Source of the DNA: Sediminicola sp. YIK13
Lineage (GTDB): Bacteria > Bacteroidota > Bacteroidia > Flavobacteriales > Flavobacteriaceae
Direction: 5' to 3'
Assembly (NCBI RefSeq): GCF_001430825.1
Contig: NZ_CP010535.1
Span: 3,328,501-3,392,500, forward strand
Length of the DNA stretch: 64,000 bases
This document shows, one piece after another, positions 35,788-46,200 of this stretch. Position 1 is the stretch's first letter, and each line of letters starts with the position of its first letter. The notes beneath the pieces were generated by a model. It was not told the origin of the DNA. It saw only the letters and a program-made list of their open reading frames with translations, and ran no database searches. A program made the position numbers and the translations under genes.

Positions 35788-38226
35788 TTGTTTAAATATT
35801 TTGTTCCCTTTTTTATGTGCTGTGGAATAGCCTTTTCCCAATCTGTGAATTTTGACCAATTGGGCAAAGAAAAATTCTTGAGGTACAATGGGGGTGTAGC
35901 CGCAAATGCGGTCTATTATGATGGTGCTGCCAATAGGCAAGCATTGACGTATTACCTGACAGGTAATTTAAATTTTAATATTGCTGGTTTGTACAATGTG
36001 CCATTTTCATTTACCTATTCTAATCAGGAATTCGATTTTCCAAATCCCTTTAAATTCAATAGGTTTAGCTTCAATCCTTCCTATAAATGGGCAGCTGCCC
36101 ATCTTGGAGATGTGAGCATGACCTTTTCTCCCTATACTTTAAGTGGACATCAATTTACAGGAGCAGGGGTAGATCTTACTCCGGAAGGTCCTTTTCAGAT
36201 TAGTGTCATGTACGGACGGTTTCTCAGAGCCACAGAATATAATCCGGAAGCACCACAAGGTTTAACGGCATATCAACGTATGGGTTACGGATTAAAAACG
36301 GCCTATGAGTTTGAGAAAGTAAAATTAGGACTCATTTTCTTTAAAGCGAAAGACGAAGAAACTTCCCTGGAGAATCCGATACCCGTGGAATTGGGATTAG
36401 CACCAAAAGAGAATGCGGTGGTATCCTTTGAGTCCGAATTCAAGGTTTTTGAAAAGGCTCAAATCCGGATAGAATACGCCATTTCAGGAGTAACGGAAGA
36501 TAGTAGATTAAACGAAGAAAGGACCGAAAAAGGGCTATTGTCCTTTGCCCTAAACGAAAATATAAGCACCAATTATTACAATGCGTTAAACGCCTCCTTC
36601 AATTATCCCGCAGGTAATGGATCTTTAGGAGTGGGATATGAGCGCATAGATCCGGATTATAAAACATTTGGCGCCTATTTTTTTAATAATGATCTAGAAA
36701 ATATAACCGTAAATGCCAACCAGACCATATTTAATGGAAAGGTTAATCTGAGTCTAAGTGCGGGGGTGCAACAAGATAATTTGGACAATGCCAAATCCTC
36801 GGACCAACAGCGGATCGTGACCGCCATTAATGTAAATTATATAGCATCAGATCGCTTGGGTCTAAACGGGTCATATTCGAACTTTCAGTCGTACACCAAC
36901 ATCCGTGACCAATTTGATTATATCAATCAAGTGGGTCAGTTTGATAATGTAGATACGCTCAACTACCGGCAAATTTCCCAAAATGCCAATTTGGGTATCA
37001 ATTACATCCTAAAGCAGACGGATACAAAACAACATACCACCAACTTAAATTTGGTCTATCAGAATAGTAACAACCAACAAGAAGGGGAGACCATTGAAGG
37101 AGGACTTTCTACTTTCTATAATGGTACGGCGGCCTATACTCTGGGCTATCCCCAGGAGGCTCTTAGTATTTCCTTGGCGGCAAATACCTCCTATAATACC
37201 ATAGGGGATGAAGATAATCTTACGGTTGGACCAACGCTGGCTGTTGGGAAACAGTTTTTTGACAAGAAATTACGCACAAACCTCTCCAGTTCCTATAACA
37301 CTTCTTTTAATAATGGAGAGCAACAGGGCAGTGTTTATAATTTTAGATTGGGTAGTAATTATGTTTGGCTGCAAAAACATAATTTGAGTCTTAATATACT
37401 TACACTTTTTAGAAACACTACCACGGCAAATACCACCGATGTCACTATCACTTTTGGGTATAGCTATGCCTTCGATAATTTTAGGCTCAATCTTGATCTT
37501 CGTGGCCGCAATGCCAGTGCCAATGAGAATACCATCAGTTTTAGATATAGAAATGTAGTCTACAGCGGAACTATTTCCAATATCAACAATCAGCTGTCCA
37601 CCGTTTTTGGAAGTAGTCAGTTTACTTCTATTCCATTGTTCAAAAAAGAAGAACTGGTGATGCTCTTGACTATCGTTAAAAAACAAGAGAAGGAAGAAGC
37701 CTACAATGAAAATGCGCTTATTTTTTTGAAAGCCTTATATGAATACGGAGATTTTCAAGCGGTTTATAACGAAGCGCTTTTCAGTGCCATTCAAAAAATA
37801 AAACGTGACATGCGCAAAATCGATGTGGTTTTAGAGCAACTATTTGTAGATCAGAAATTAAAGGTAGATGAACATCCGTTGCACCAAAAAGAAATTACTA
37901 CTTCAGTAGACAGGGAATTAGCAAAAGGGTATAAAGAGCTTTTAATATTACAGCAGGATAGATTGGAAAAACTGGTAGGGCACCGTTGGATGGAAAAGCA
38001 ATTTTCAGAGTTTGCTGGGATCCAGTTTATAGAAGAACCCACAGCATATCTAAAGGAATTCAAGGAAGGCGTGTTGTCCAAGGCCTACAAGGATTTTGAT
38101 ACCAATGAAGATATTGTCCGATTGGAAGAACTATTGGAAAATGAAATCATAGACTTTTATTATAAAAAGTCGCTCAATACGGTAAATCCAGAGACTTTTG
38201 AATTGAAATACATTAACAAAAATTAG
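35788..38226 (+). CDS. Outer-membrane beta-barrel protein with C-terminal helical domain
   Basis: The product (812 aa) starts at TTG, needed to include the signal peptide (MFKYFVPFFMCCGIAFSQ). Residues 20-600 are repeated amphipathic strands ending in aromatic residues, with many Tyr, Asn and Gly, typical of a large outer-membrane barrel. No TonB box or plug domain is recognised. From about residue 620 the sequence turns helical and charged (KKEELVMLLTIVKKQEKEEAYNE), an unusual addition to a barrel and probably periplasmic. It is the first gene of a seven-gene operon and ends 3 bases before the TANFOR gene. A channel, assembly or anchoring role for the downstream secreted proteins is inference. 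Confidence 0.75.
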   Translation: MFKYFVPFFMCCGIAFSQSVNFDQLGKEKFLRYNGGVAANAVYYDGAANRQALTYYLTGNLNFNIAGLYNVPFSFTYSNQEFDFPNPFKFNRFSFNPSYKWAAAHLGDVSMTFSPYTLSGHQFTGAGVDLTPEGPFQISVMYGRFLRATEYNPEAPQGLTAYQRMGYGLKTAYEFEKVKLGLIFFKAKDEETSLENPIPVELGLAPKENAVVSFESEFKVFEKAQIRIEYAISGVTEDSRLNEERTEKGLLSFALNENISTNYYNALNASFNYPAGNGSLGVGYERIDPDYKTFGAYFFNNDLENITVNANQTIFNGKVNLSLSAGVQQDNLDNAKSSDQQRIVTAINVNYIASDRLGLNGSYSNFQSYTNIRDQFDYINQVGQFDNVDTLNYRQISQNANLGINYILKQTDTKQHTTNLNLVYQNSNNQQEGETIEGGLSTFYNGTAAYTLGYPQEALSISLAANTSYNTIGDEDNLTVGPTLAVGKQFFDKKLRTNLSSSYNTSFNNGEQQGSVYNFRLGSNYVWLQKHNLSLNILTLFRNTTTANTTDVTITFGYSYAFDNFRLNLDLRGRNASANENTISFRYRNVVYSGTISNINNQLSTVFGSSQFTSIPLFKKEELVMLLTIVKKQEKEEAYNENALIFLKALYEYGDFQAVYNEALFSAIQKIKRDMRKIDVVLEQLFVDQKLKVDEHPLHQKEITTSVDRELAKGYKELLILQQDRLEKLVGHRWMEKQFSEFAGIQFIEEPTAYLKEFKEGVLSKAYKDFDTNEDIVRLEELLENEIIDFYYKKSLNTVNPETFELKYINKN

Positions 38227-38229
38227 CGA

Positions 38230-41200
38230 ATGAAGAGACTATTACACTGTCTTATAGGATTATGTTCATTCATCTTTAGGAAGGTTTTTCAACTTTCCTG
38301 GGGAAGGAAAAACTTCTTCCGTGTTTTCGTTTTATGGGCTTTATTGGTTCTTGGAAATTACACTTTAGTATCGGCCCAATCTTTTCCCGTACAGGTAATA
38401 CCGCAGGCAATTCCCCCTGCACCAATTTATTTTAGCAGTTATTCAGATGCCAGTACTAGTAGTAGCCCGTTACGGGTCCAGGTTGTGCTAAATGACTTCA
38501 CCATAACCAATAGGGAAGTTAGGCTAAAAGCTTATTTTCAAGGTAATGGGATTTCTTTTCAGAGTAATGATATTGTAGTTGGGGCGCCAACACTCTTTTT
38601 GGAAGGCGGGATCCCCCTGACCCTTACCAATATGGAATTGGCGCCTTATTTTAGGTTTGAAAATATTACAGGTATCTCACCCAACGTCTATGGGCGGGCC
38701 ATACCGGAAGGGGCTTATCAGTTTTGTTTTGAAATAATAGATGTGCTTTCGGGCAACCGCTTGTCACAAAAAAGCTGTGCTACCACCGTTATCTTTCAGA
38801 ACGAACCCCCATTTTTGGTATTGCCTTATAACAAGACCAACATAGAAGAACGCAATCCCCAGAATATAGTGTTCCAATGGACGCCAAGGCAGCTCAATGT
38901 GAGCAATGTGGAGTATGAACTCAGTATTGTGGAGATCTGGGACACCTATGTGGATCCCCAAGCGGCCTTTCTGAGTTCGCCCCCTATTTTTCGCACAACT
39001 ACCTCGGCCACCACCTATGTATATGGTCCGTCCGATCCGCTATTTCTATCCAATAAAAATTATGCCTGGCGGGTACAGGCCAAGGCGAGGCAAGGAACGG
39101 AAGAAATAGGACTCTTTAAAAATCAGGGATATAGTGAAATCTATTCTTTTAGCTATGCGGGAGTCTGTAGTTTACCGAGTGCTATAAACCATGAGGTTAA
39201 AGGCAGTACCAATGCCAATATTTTTTGGGACGATTTTTCTACGGATGTTCCAGAGTATACAGTGCGCTATCGCAAAAAAGGAAACGACAATGAGTGGTTT
39301 TTTAATAAGACCACTTCCAACACCACTACGCTGTGGGACTTAAAGGCTGGGACGGTTTACGAATACCAGGTACAGAAAAAATGTGTGGTCACTCAAAGCG
39401 ATTGGAGTATAGTAAAGCAGTTTACCACGTTTATTGCCGATGATGAAGCCAGTGTGTATGAGTGCGGCATTACGCCCGACTTTAGTTTAAGCAATACAGA
39501 ACCCTTGCCCAGCATCACGGTGGGGGAGCAGTTTACCGCGGGAGATTTTCCCATTAAAATATTGGAGGTAAGTGGCAGCAATGGCAGGTTTACCGGAAAG
39601 GGCTATGTGACCATCCCTTATTTGAACAGTATTAGGGTAGGGGTAGAATTCACCAATGTGCTGATCAATACCGATAAACAAATGGCCGAAGGAACGGTCA
39701 TCACCATGTACGACCCAACTCTGGGGAATATTGTTGATGTGGATGCGGCTATTGAGACGGTTACTAATGCCTACGATGCTGTGGCAGATCTGGGGGATAC
39801 GGTTGAAAATATTTTAGAGGATGTTTTCAATAGAAAAAGTGAAGCAAATGAATCTACTGATGAAGAAGATTCGACTGAAGAATCAAATGATGCACAGAGT
39901 TCAAATGCAGACAATGAGTCTCAAAATGAAACAAATTCAGATTCAGGCGCGACTCAATCTCCTGGAGAAAGCACCTCAAATTCAAATTCCGGAACAAATG
40001 AAAATTCAGATCAAGCAGGAGATTCTTCTAATAATGCTGGAAATTCAAGTGTTTCTGTAGAAAACGAGGATGCCCTAATTTTCTACAATGGTAATAAATA
40101 CAAGCATGGGGATGTGATAGAAATAAATTATAAACGTGATTTAGAAAGGCAGCAATTTGAATTATTGAACGTTTCGAAAGAGGCAAAAGTAGTATGGAGT
40201 ACCCATGCTAATATGGATGATGTAGTTGCTTCGAGTTCCGCAGGCGATGGATTGAAAACTAATCTGGATTTAAAAGAAAGGGAGTATTTAGCATTGGAAT
40301 CAGAATATTGGTCAAGAGGAAATAGCAATCCAGATGAGACTTCTAAAAAAATAAGGATTGGAATAAAAGTTTTAAGAAAGGAATTCGATTTAGTGGAACT
40401 TTATGCCAAGCACAAGGAGAATCGTATTGCAAAATCTGGTCAAAAGCTCTATTTGTTGGATGATACGGGATTAACTGAATCCTCTAAATATAAAGAAGTC
40501 GCATATGGAATTAAGATAAGTCCAGATTTAAATAAAAATGAGATAAATGATTTGAATCTTGAATGGTATTATGGTCCAGAAGATCATCTTCCAAAAGACA
40601 AGGCTAGATTAAATATTTTTAGAAATATTAGATTAAATGAATCTGAAGTCACAACCACGGTGAGAGCGGGTTATCCCACTGCTATCGATAAAAGTATAGA
40701 CGTGGTTTGGTTTGATAGTGATTTTCAAAAAAATGCATTTAAAATTGGTAGTAGTTCAAATAAATTTTTGAAAGATGCATTGGAATTGACAAATCAATCA
40801 GAGAGGCTTTCTAAGTACTTGGAAAAAATACCGTTTATTGAAAAAATTAATAAAGATGATTTGTCCTCCAAAATAGGTTTCTACTTTGATATAATGCCTT
40901 GGCAACAGCAGACTGAAAATTTTGAAGATGAGGGTAGTAGATTATATTATGAAAGGAAAATTACAACAGGTGGTTTAGATTTAGGCATCAATGGTAAGGT
41001 CCAGTGGACTGTATGGGGTTTGCCATATGATAAATTGCCTTTGCCTGATTATATTATAGATGTCGCAAAAGAGGTCTTGATTATGGAGGTTTACGTTATA
41101 GCCAAAGCCCAAATAGGAGGAGAGTTAAAAGCGGAGCTTGTAGAACGAAAAATGATAGAGCAAGAAAAATGGGAGGAAGAATCAAAAAGGATTGACCCCG

Positions 41201-41475
41201 CTTTGATAAAACTAAATGTAGAATTGGGTGCTGGGGCTGAAATAAGTTTATTAAAGAGCAACGACTACTTCTCAATTTCAGGAGAAGCAAAGGGTATTGC
41301 AAAAGCTGAATTAATGAGCTTGGGTTGGCAAAAAGGAAAAGAATTTGATGTTTATATTCTAAGACAAGGAGTTTGGATGGACATTTCGGCAAATGCATAT
41401 GTGAAATTACTAGGAAAAAAATTAGAGGCTACGCCATTTTACAAGAAAGTGCAGATAATAGATAAACCAAATTGA
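38230..41475 (+). CDS. TANFOR-domain secreted protein with a composition break and variable C-terminal half
   Basis: This 1081-residue protein has a long leader (about 1-50, cleavage near SAQ). A TANFOR-type region follows (about 55-310: PLRVQVVLNDFTITNREVRL, GGIPLTLTNMELAPYF, QFCFEIIDVLSG, NIVFQWTPRQ), then a fibronectin III domain (about 312-400) and a further conserved-looking region to about 535. Residues 540-612 are a Ser/Asn/Glu/Gln linker. Residues 613-1081 form a region I do not recognise. Base composition drops sharply at the linker (29 G+C of 60 at 38881, about 17 at 40741). This suggests a separately acquired C-terminal half. TANFOR proteins are Bacteroidetes-specific and of unknown function. 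Confidence 0.75.
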   Translation: MKRLLHCLIGLCSFIFRKVFQLSWGRKNFFRVFVLWALLVLGNYTLVSAQSFPVQVIPQAIPPAPIYFSSYSDASTSSSPLRVQVVLNDFTITNREVRLKAYFQGNGISFQSNDIVVGAPTLFLEGGIPLTLTNMELAPYFRFENITGISPNVYGRAIPEGAYQFCFEIIDVLSGNRLSQKSCATTVIFQNEPPFLVLPYNKTNIEERNPQNIVFQWTPRQLNVSNVEYELSIVEIWDTYVDPQAAFLSSPPIFRTTTSATTYVYGPSDPLFLSNKNYAWRVQAKARQGTEEIGLFKNQGYSEIYSFSYAGVCSLPSAINHEVKGSTNANIFWDDFSTDVPEYTVRYRKKGNDNEWFFNKTTSNTTTLWDLKAGTVYEYQVQKKCVVTQSDWSIVKQFTTFIADDEASVYECGITPDFSLSNTEPLPSITVGEQFTAGDFPIKILEVSGSNGRFTGKGYVTIPYLNSIRVGVEFTNVLINTDKQMAEGTVITMYDPTLGNIVDVDAAIETVTNAYDAVADLGDTVENILEDVFNRKSEANESTDEEDSTEESNDAQSSNADNESQNETNSDSGATQSPGESTSNSNSGTNENSDQAGDSSNNAGNSSVSVENEDALIFYNGNKYKHGDVIEINYKRDLERQQFELLNVSKEAKVVWSTHANMDDVVASSSAGDGLKTNLDLKEREYLALESEYWSRGNSNPDETSKKIRIGIKVLRKEFDLVELYAKHKENRIAKSGQKLYLLDDTGLTESSKYKEVAYGIKISPDLNKNEINDLNLEWYYGPEDHLPKDKARLNIFRNIRLNESEVTTTVRAGYPTAIDKSIDVVWFDSDFQKNAFKIGSSSNKFLKDALELTNQSERLSKYLEKIPFIEKINKDDLSSKIGFYFDIMPWQQQTENFEDEGSRLYYERKITTGGLDLGINGKVQWTVWGLPYDKLPLPDYIIDVAKEVLIMEVYVIAKAQIGGELKAELVERKMIEQEKWEEESKRIDPALIKLNVELGAGAEISLLKSNDYFSISGEAKGIAKAELMSLGWQKGKEFDVYILRQGVWMDISANAYVKLLGKKLEATPFYKKVQIIDKPN

Positions 41476-41969
41476 TAGTGAAACTTTTTATATACACCTT
41501 ATTATTATTCTTTAGTATTGGAGCTGTAGTTTCAGAATTTATTCATGATTATAAAAGTTTTAAATTAATAAAATATAGCTGTAAATCCGACAAGTATTTT
41601 ATTAAGGAAAAATTTTACTTCACTCATAAATTACCAGGAGATAATTCAGAAGGATCTCAAGGAGAATGGGTGTATTACGGAAATATTAAATCTTCAGGTA
41701 AGGATGGAAGTATTAGAGGATGGATAAAAGCGATGGAAAGTAAATGGCATTTTGATGAAAAACTTCAGCAGTATTATTTTAATATTTGGTATTGTCCAGA
41801 TCTTAATATTATACTAGATATTATAGAAGGTGATATAAGTGATTCTAATAACTCCTCTTTTCAAGGTTGGATGATACAGTCTTGGTTTAGAGCCATAATG
41901 TTCATTATGGCAGTGCCATTAACCATAATAGTTTATAAAATTAAAAAGTCAAAAAAAAATGAAATTTAA
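41472..41969 (+). CDS. Small two-helix membrane protein in the AT-rich cassette
   Basis: The 165-residue product has helices at both ends (about 4-24 and 138-155) flanking an extracytoplasmic beta-rich domain with paired cysteines (YSCKSD, WYCPDLN). The topology resembles DUF3592-type proteins but the match is uncertain. It starts at TTG overlapping the previous stop by four bases (a GTG at 41478 is an alternative) and overlaps the next gene by 11 bases. The tight coupling to the variable half of the TANFOR gene suggests partnership with it. Very AT-rich. Confidence 0.65.
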   Translation: MIVKLFIYTLLLFFSIGAVVSEFIHDYKSFKLIKYSCKSDKYFIKEKFYFTHKLPGDNSEGSQGEWVYYGNIKSSGKDGSIRGWIKAMESKWHFDEKLQQYYFNIWYCPDLNIILDIIEGDISDSNNSSFQGWMIQSWFRAIMFIMAVPLTIIVYKIKKSKKNEI

Positions 41970-43164
41970 ATTTAACATACTTCTAATTTTTGGGATTAAT
42001 TTTTTAATGGCTCAACAAACCAATATCGGTTATGTGGTTGAATATAATCTACCCATTAATGTGGAATATACAGTGTACTCACCGCCACTTAGGATCAATA
42101 AAGTGGAAACAATGGAAGAAATAGACTATTCAAAGATAGAAGGTTTATTACAGTCCTATCTTTCTGCTTCAAATATGGAATGGGTACGAAATGAATACCT
42201 ATTGGATAGCGTTCTTATTGGGAGGGATCAAGAACATTTTGATGCTGTCAAGAAGGCAACATCGGAGGATTATATACAAATTGAAGCCACATACAAATTC
42301 GGTCTTGAGGATAAGAAAATGGCTTATGTGAAATATTCTTTCATTTTTGAAAAACTACCATTCCCATTTATTGCCGTTCTATCAATGGAGTACGTAAATG
42401 AACGTTGGTATTTAAGTAATATTTTAAACCAAGGAGCAGTCTATGAGTTGTTGGGGAAATTTAAAGTGCCATTTCTAAAAGATTTCTTTACTGGTAAGTC
42501 TAGTACTGAAACTTGGGACTCTATTATTCAAAATTCTAAAAACAGGAATAATTTACCAGAAATCACGATGTTATTTAATAATCTAGAAAAATTAAAAATT
42601 TCTAACAATAATTTATATAAAGAGGTGAGAGATGAAAGATTGATTTCTCAGGATGTAAATTTTAGAAATGCCAAGTTAAATTCTAAACAGGAAAAAAAAT
42701 CTTTCAAATTATCTCATCCATTTATATATGATAACATAAGGTTTCAAAAGTATAAATCTAATGAGGCTGATTTAGTCAGAAATGAAGAAACAGAAGAGAA
42801 ATATTCAAACAGCCCTGAACTTACTTTATTATCAAATATACCTATTCAGCTTTTAAATAAAGTAATAGTTTTCAAGGAAAATAAAGAATATCATGTTATT
42901 AAATACGTCAAGAATAATGCAAAAGAAGTAGATGTTGTTTCACTGAACAATGGAATATATTCTATAAAAAATGGGGAAGAAATAGAAAATATCAATGAGC
43001 TCGTTTTAATCTGTAAACCTGATTTTTTAGAAAATATCTTACAGGATGATATTCAAGAAATGAGTGACTTTATAAAAGGTAGTGATGGCGGAATTAATAT
43101 TGACTTGGTGCTAGCTTATATAAATGAAAATAGATCATCATTGAATAGTTTTTTAGATGAGTAA
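41959..43164 (+). CDS. Secreted hypothetical protein in the AT-rich cassette
   Basis: This 401-residue protein has a signal peptide (to about residue 18, ending LMAQ) and no domain that I recognise. The first 150 residues look like an alpha/beta domain of strands and helices (YSKIEGLLQSYLSASNMEW, then LPFPFIAVLSMEYVNERWYL). The remainder is Asn/Lys/Glu-rich. It overlaps the upstream small membrane-protein gene by 11 bases. Its composition is strongly AT-rich (16 G+C of 60 in the line at 42601), unlike the genes before 39800 and after 43300. A REP-like hairpin follows in the next gap. Confidence 0.7.
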   Translation: MKFKFNILLIFGINFLMAQQTNIGYVVEYNLPINVEYTVYSPPLRINKVETMEEIDYSKIEGLLQSYLSASNMEWVRNEYLLDSVLIGRDQEHFDAVKKATSEDYIQIEATYKFGLEDKKMAYVKYSFIFEKLPFPFIAVLSMEYVNERWYLSNILNQGAVYELLGKFKVPFLKDFFTGKSSTETWDSIIQNSKNRNNLPEITMLFNNLEKLKISNNNLYKEVRDERLISQDVNFRNAKLNSKQEKKSFKLSHPFIYDNIRFQKYKSNEADLVRNEETEEKYSNSPELTLLSNIPIQLLNKVIVFKENKEYHVIKYVKNNAKEVDVVSLNNGIYSIKNGEEIENINELVLICKPDFLENILQDDIQEMSDFIKGSDGGINIDLVLAYINENRSSLNSFLDE

Positions 43165-43184
43165 AAATGAATAAACATTGGGGT

Positions 43185-43222
43185 GTTTCATCCCGCTAGC
43201 GCGAGCGTCACGCTCGTGCCTG
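43185..43222. repeat. REP-like GC-rich hairpin inside the operon
   Basis: In the only sizeable gap of the operon (124 bases), CGAGCGT at 43202-43208 and ACGCTCG at 43210-43216 form a 7-bp inverted repeat around one base. GCTAGC stands immediately before it. The block is GC-rich in an AT-rich setting and marks the right edge of the AT-rich cassette. It has the look of REP elements mobilised by TnpA-REP transposases, but no transposase is present here. Confidence 0.6.
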
Positions 43223-43288
43223 TAACAGTAAGAAATGAAATGATTAAAAAATAAGATGAGCAGAAAATACCAACCATAACCAACAATT

Positions 43289-46200
43289 ATGATTAAAAAC
43301 TACCTATACATTTTACTACTATTGTGGACTTGCCTCTTGTGGGCCTCTCCAAACAATTTCTCTACAAATGAAGAGGTTCCAACTTATAGGAGTAATGATG
43401 TTTGGGTAGCTACTAGTACATCTATTGGGTTGTCGATCCCTGGTGACTCTACAAAGACCAAGTCGGTAATGCAGCAGCAATTGGTCAAGTTGCAGCAATC
43501 TGCTCTTTACAACACTTCTATTTTTGGAATTAAAAACAATCTCACTGCTCCCAAATTAATAGAAGAAACAAAAACCTATAGATCCTTCCCCAACCTAGAT
43601 CAGAAGCTAAAAGAAAACAACAATTTTAAGGTTCCTTTTATCAACCGAGCTCCGGAATTCAATCAGGCATATTTAAAAGCCCATTATGCGAGTAATCCAA
43701 AAGTGGATACTTTGGTGAGTCAGGCTAAAAGGGCATTTGAAGCGGTTAAAAAACTTGGGAATTTTGTAGATATCATTACAGGGAAAGAGCTCCTCCAATT
43801 ACCGGTTGGCCTCAGTAAAAAAGATTCTACCTCTGGGAATACCGTGCAACTTGCTATTTCCCAAGTAAAATTCACACCTCAGTATGCTGAATTTAAAGCC
43901 TGGGCAAAATTAACCATTCCAGAAAAGGCCAAAGATTCCACACCGGAACGCAATCTTTATTTTGGTGCCGAAGGGATCAAACTCTCCCACGATGGTGCCC
44001 TTCTTGGCGATATGAAACTGGTACTCTTGGGCAATCAGGCCATTCCCATGAATGGGGACAATTGGTTGCTAACCTTAAAAGGGGGGATAGATTTAAAAAC
44101 TGGTGCCTTAGGTGACCAGTCGTACGTAGAATTTGATTGTTCTGGATTAAAATCTATTGGCTTAGAAGGTGATCTCCGCATTTCCCGAAATGTATTGCTA
44201 CCCATTACCAGCGGAGGCAATTATGTGTGTGGGGATAGTAGGGACAATCAATACCTAAAGGATACAGAGAATGTAGTTAACAACAAATGTTATGTAGGGG
44301 CTTCCTTTAGTATTCAGGCCAATGGTTGGAATGATATTCTACTAGATGTAACCCTTCCCAAATTTGAAGTGGTAGGCCTAAAAGGTTGGGGCTTCAATGT
44401 AAAACGGGCAGTATTGGATCTCAGTGATAGCAAGAATGCCTCAGGCATAAAATTTCCAAAGGAATACAGCGCCATATATAGTAATGCAGACAGAAAGTTA
44501 TGGCGTGGGTTCTATGCCAAGGAAGTCAGTGTAATGCTGCCCAAGGGCATCGAAAAAAACAATGCTCCGGAAGGTCGTGTAGAATTTGGCGCCAAAGATC
44601 TGATTTTGGATGGCCAAGGAGTGTCAGGAACTTTTTTTGGTGAAAATGTGTTGAATGTTGGGGAAGGCGCAGCGGGAAAATGGGCCTTTACCGTGGAAGA
44701 TGTTAGCATTACCCTAGCGATGAATTCCCTCACTGGCGGTTCCATGGGTGGCGATATTTCTGTTCCTATTTTAAAGGAACCTATGGAGTACAAGGGATAT
44801 ATAGATGTTAATGGCTACGGACTGGAAGTAGGGAGAAAAAGTGATTATAAAGCCCCGGTGTTCTTAGGGGAAATACTGTTGGAGCGAAACTCCAAAGTGG
44901 GTATTGATGTGAAAGAAGGGAATGTTTACCCCTATACCAATCTTACCGGCCAACTATCGGTCATAGGAAAAATAGGACTCAAAGACGGGGAGGAACCTCC
45001 TTCCAAGGAAGAACTGGAAAAAGATAGTAAAGCGTTTACCTTTCCAGGGATAAAATTCGAGGAACTAAAACTGGAAACGGAACCAGGAAAAAAGCCCATC
45101 AGTACGAAATCTTTTGGTTTTACAGGGGAAATGAAACTGATGGGCTTTCCCGCCTCGGTTTCGGATCTGGAACTTATCACTCCTGCTGACCAATTGGGTC
45201 TTTCATTTGACCTCACTCTTAATTTGGATGGGGAAGGATCCCATGCTACAACGAGCATGGCCATTTTAGGCCAGTTGGACAAAGGGGCGGCTATTCAGCA
45301 TTGGAAATTTGAACGGGTTAAGGTTGATGGAATTAAAATCGACTATGAAAAAAGTGGGGTTGCCCTCAAAGGAGAATTGGAAATCATGGAAGACCATAGC
45401 TGGTATGGAGATGGTTTCAGGGGTGATATTACGGCAACCATTAAGGAGCTTGATTTTAAGGCTAGAGGGAAGGCTATTTTTGGTAAAAAGGAGTTTAGAT
45501 ATTGGAATGTGGATATCTGGACAGATAACAATAGTGCCTCCTCCAACAGTAAATTATTGATCAATGCTTTTGTGGGAGGGGTATCCTACAAAATGAAAAA
45601 AATAAGGGGCAATGGAGATGGTTTTTCTCCATCCTCAGCAGTATACAGGCCCAATGAAGCTTATGGCCTAGGACTTAGGGCGGGAGTAAAAATAGGTGCA
45701 CCCAATCCGGATACCTTTAACGGAAAGGCCTATTTGGAAATGGAATTCAATACCCACGGAGGACTTAATAGGATTGGCTTTACTGGGGAAGGGGCCATGA
45801 TGGCCAGTGAATCATCTGAGGGAACAGAGGAGCTTGGAGAACTTTCCAAGATGGAAGAAAAGATCAATGAGTTTGCGGAAAAGAATCCAAAATTAGTGGA
45901 GCAGCTCGCCAAGCATGGGAACTACTTGGAACTTTCCAAAGAAGCTATTCCTGTAAGGGATGTGGCCTCTTCGGGTAAAATCGGAGTGTATATAGGAATA
46001 GAGAAAGATTTTGTCAATCGCACTTTCGATGGGGATTTTGAGCTCTATATGGATACCGAGGGAATCCGAGGGGGTGGCGATAACAACTTAGCTGGTTGGG
46101 CAAAAATCCATACTGGTCCCAACGATTGGTACTTGCACATAGGATCGCCACAACGAAGGCTGTCGTTAATTTTTGCCTTGGGAACTGAAGAATTGGAAGT

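Noticed and set aside
39840-40060. 79-residue frame rich in Met and Gln within the TANFOR linker
   Set aside because: It is the alternative frame of the low-complexity linker, whose composition explains the lack of stops.
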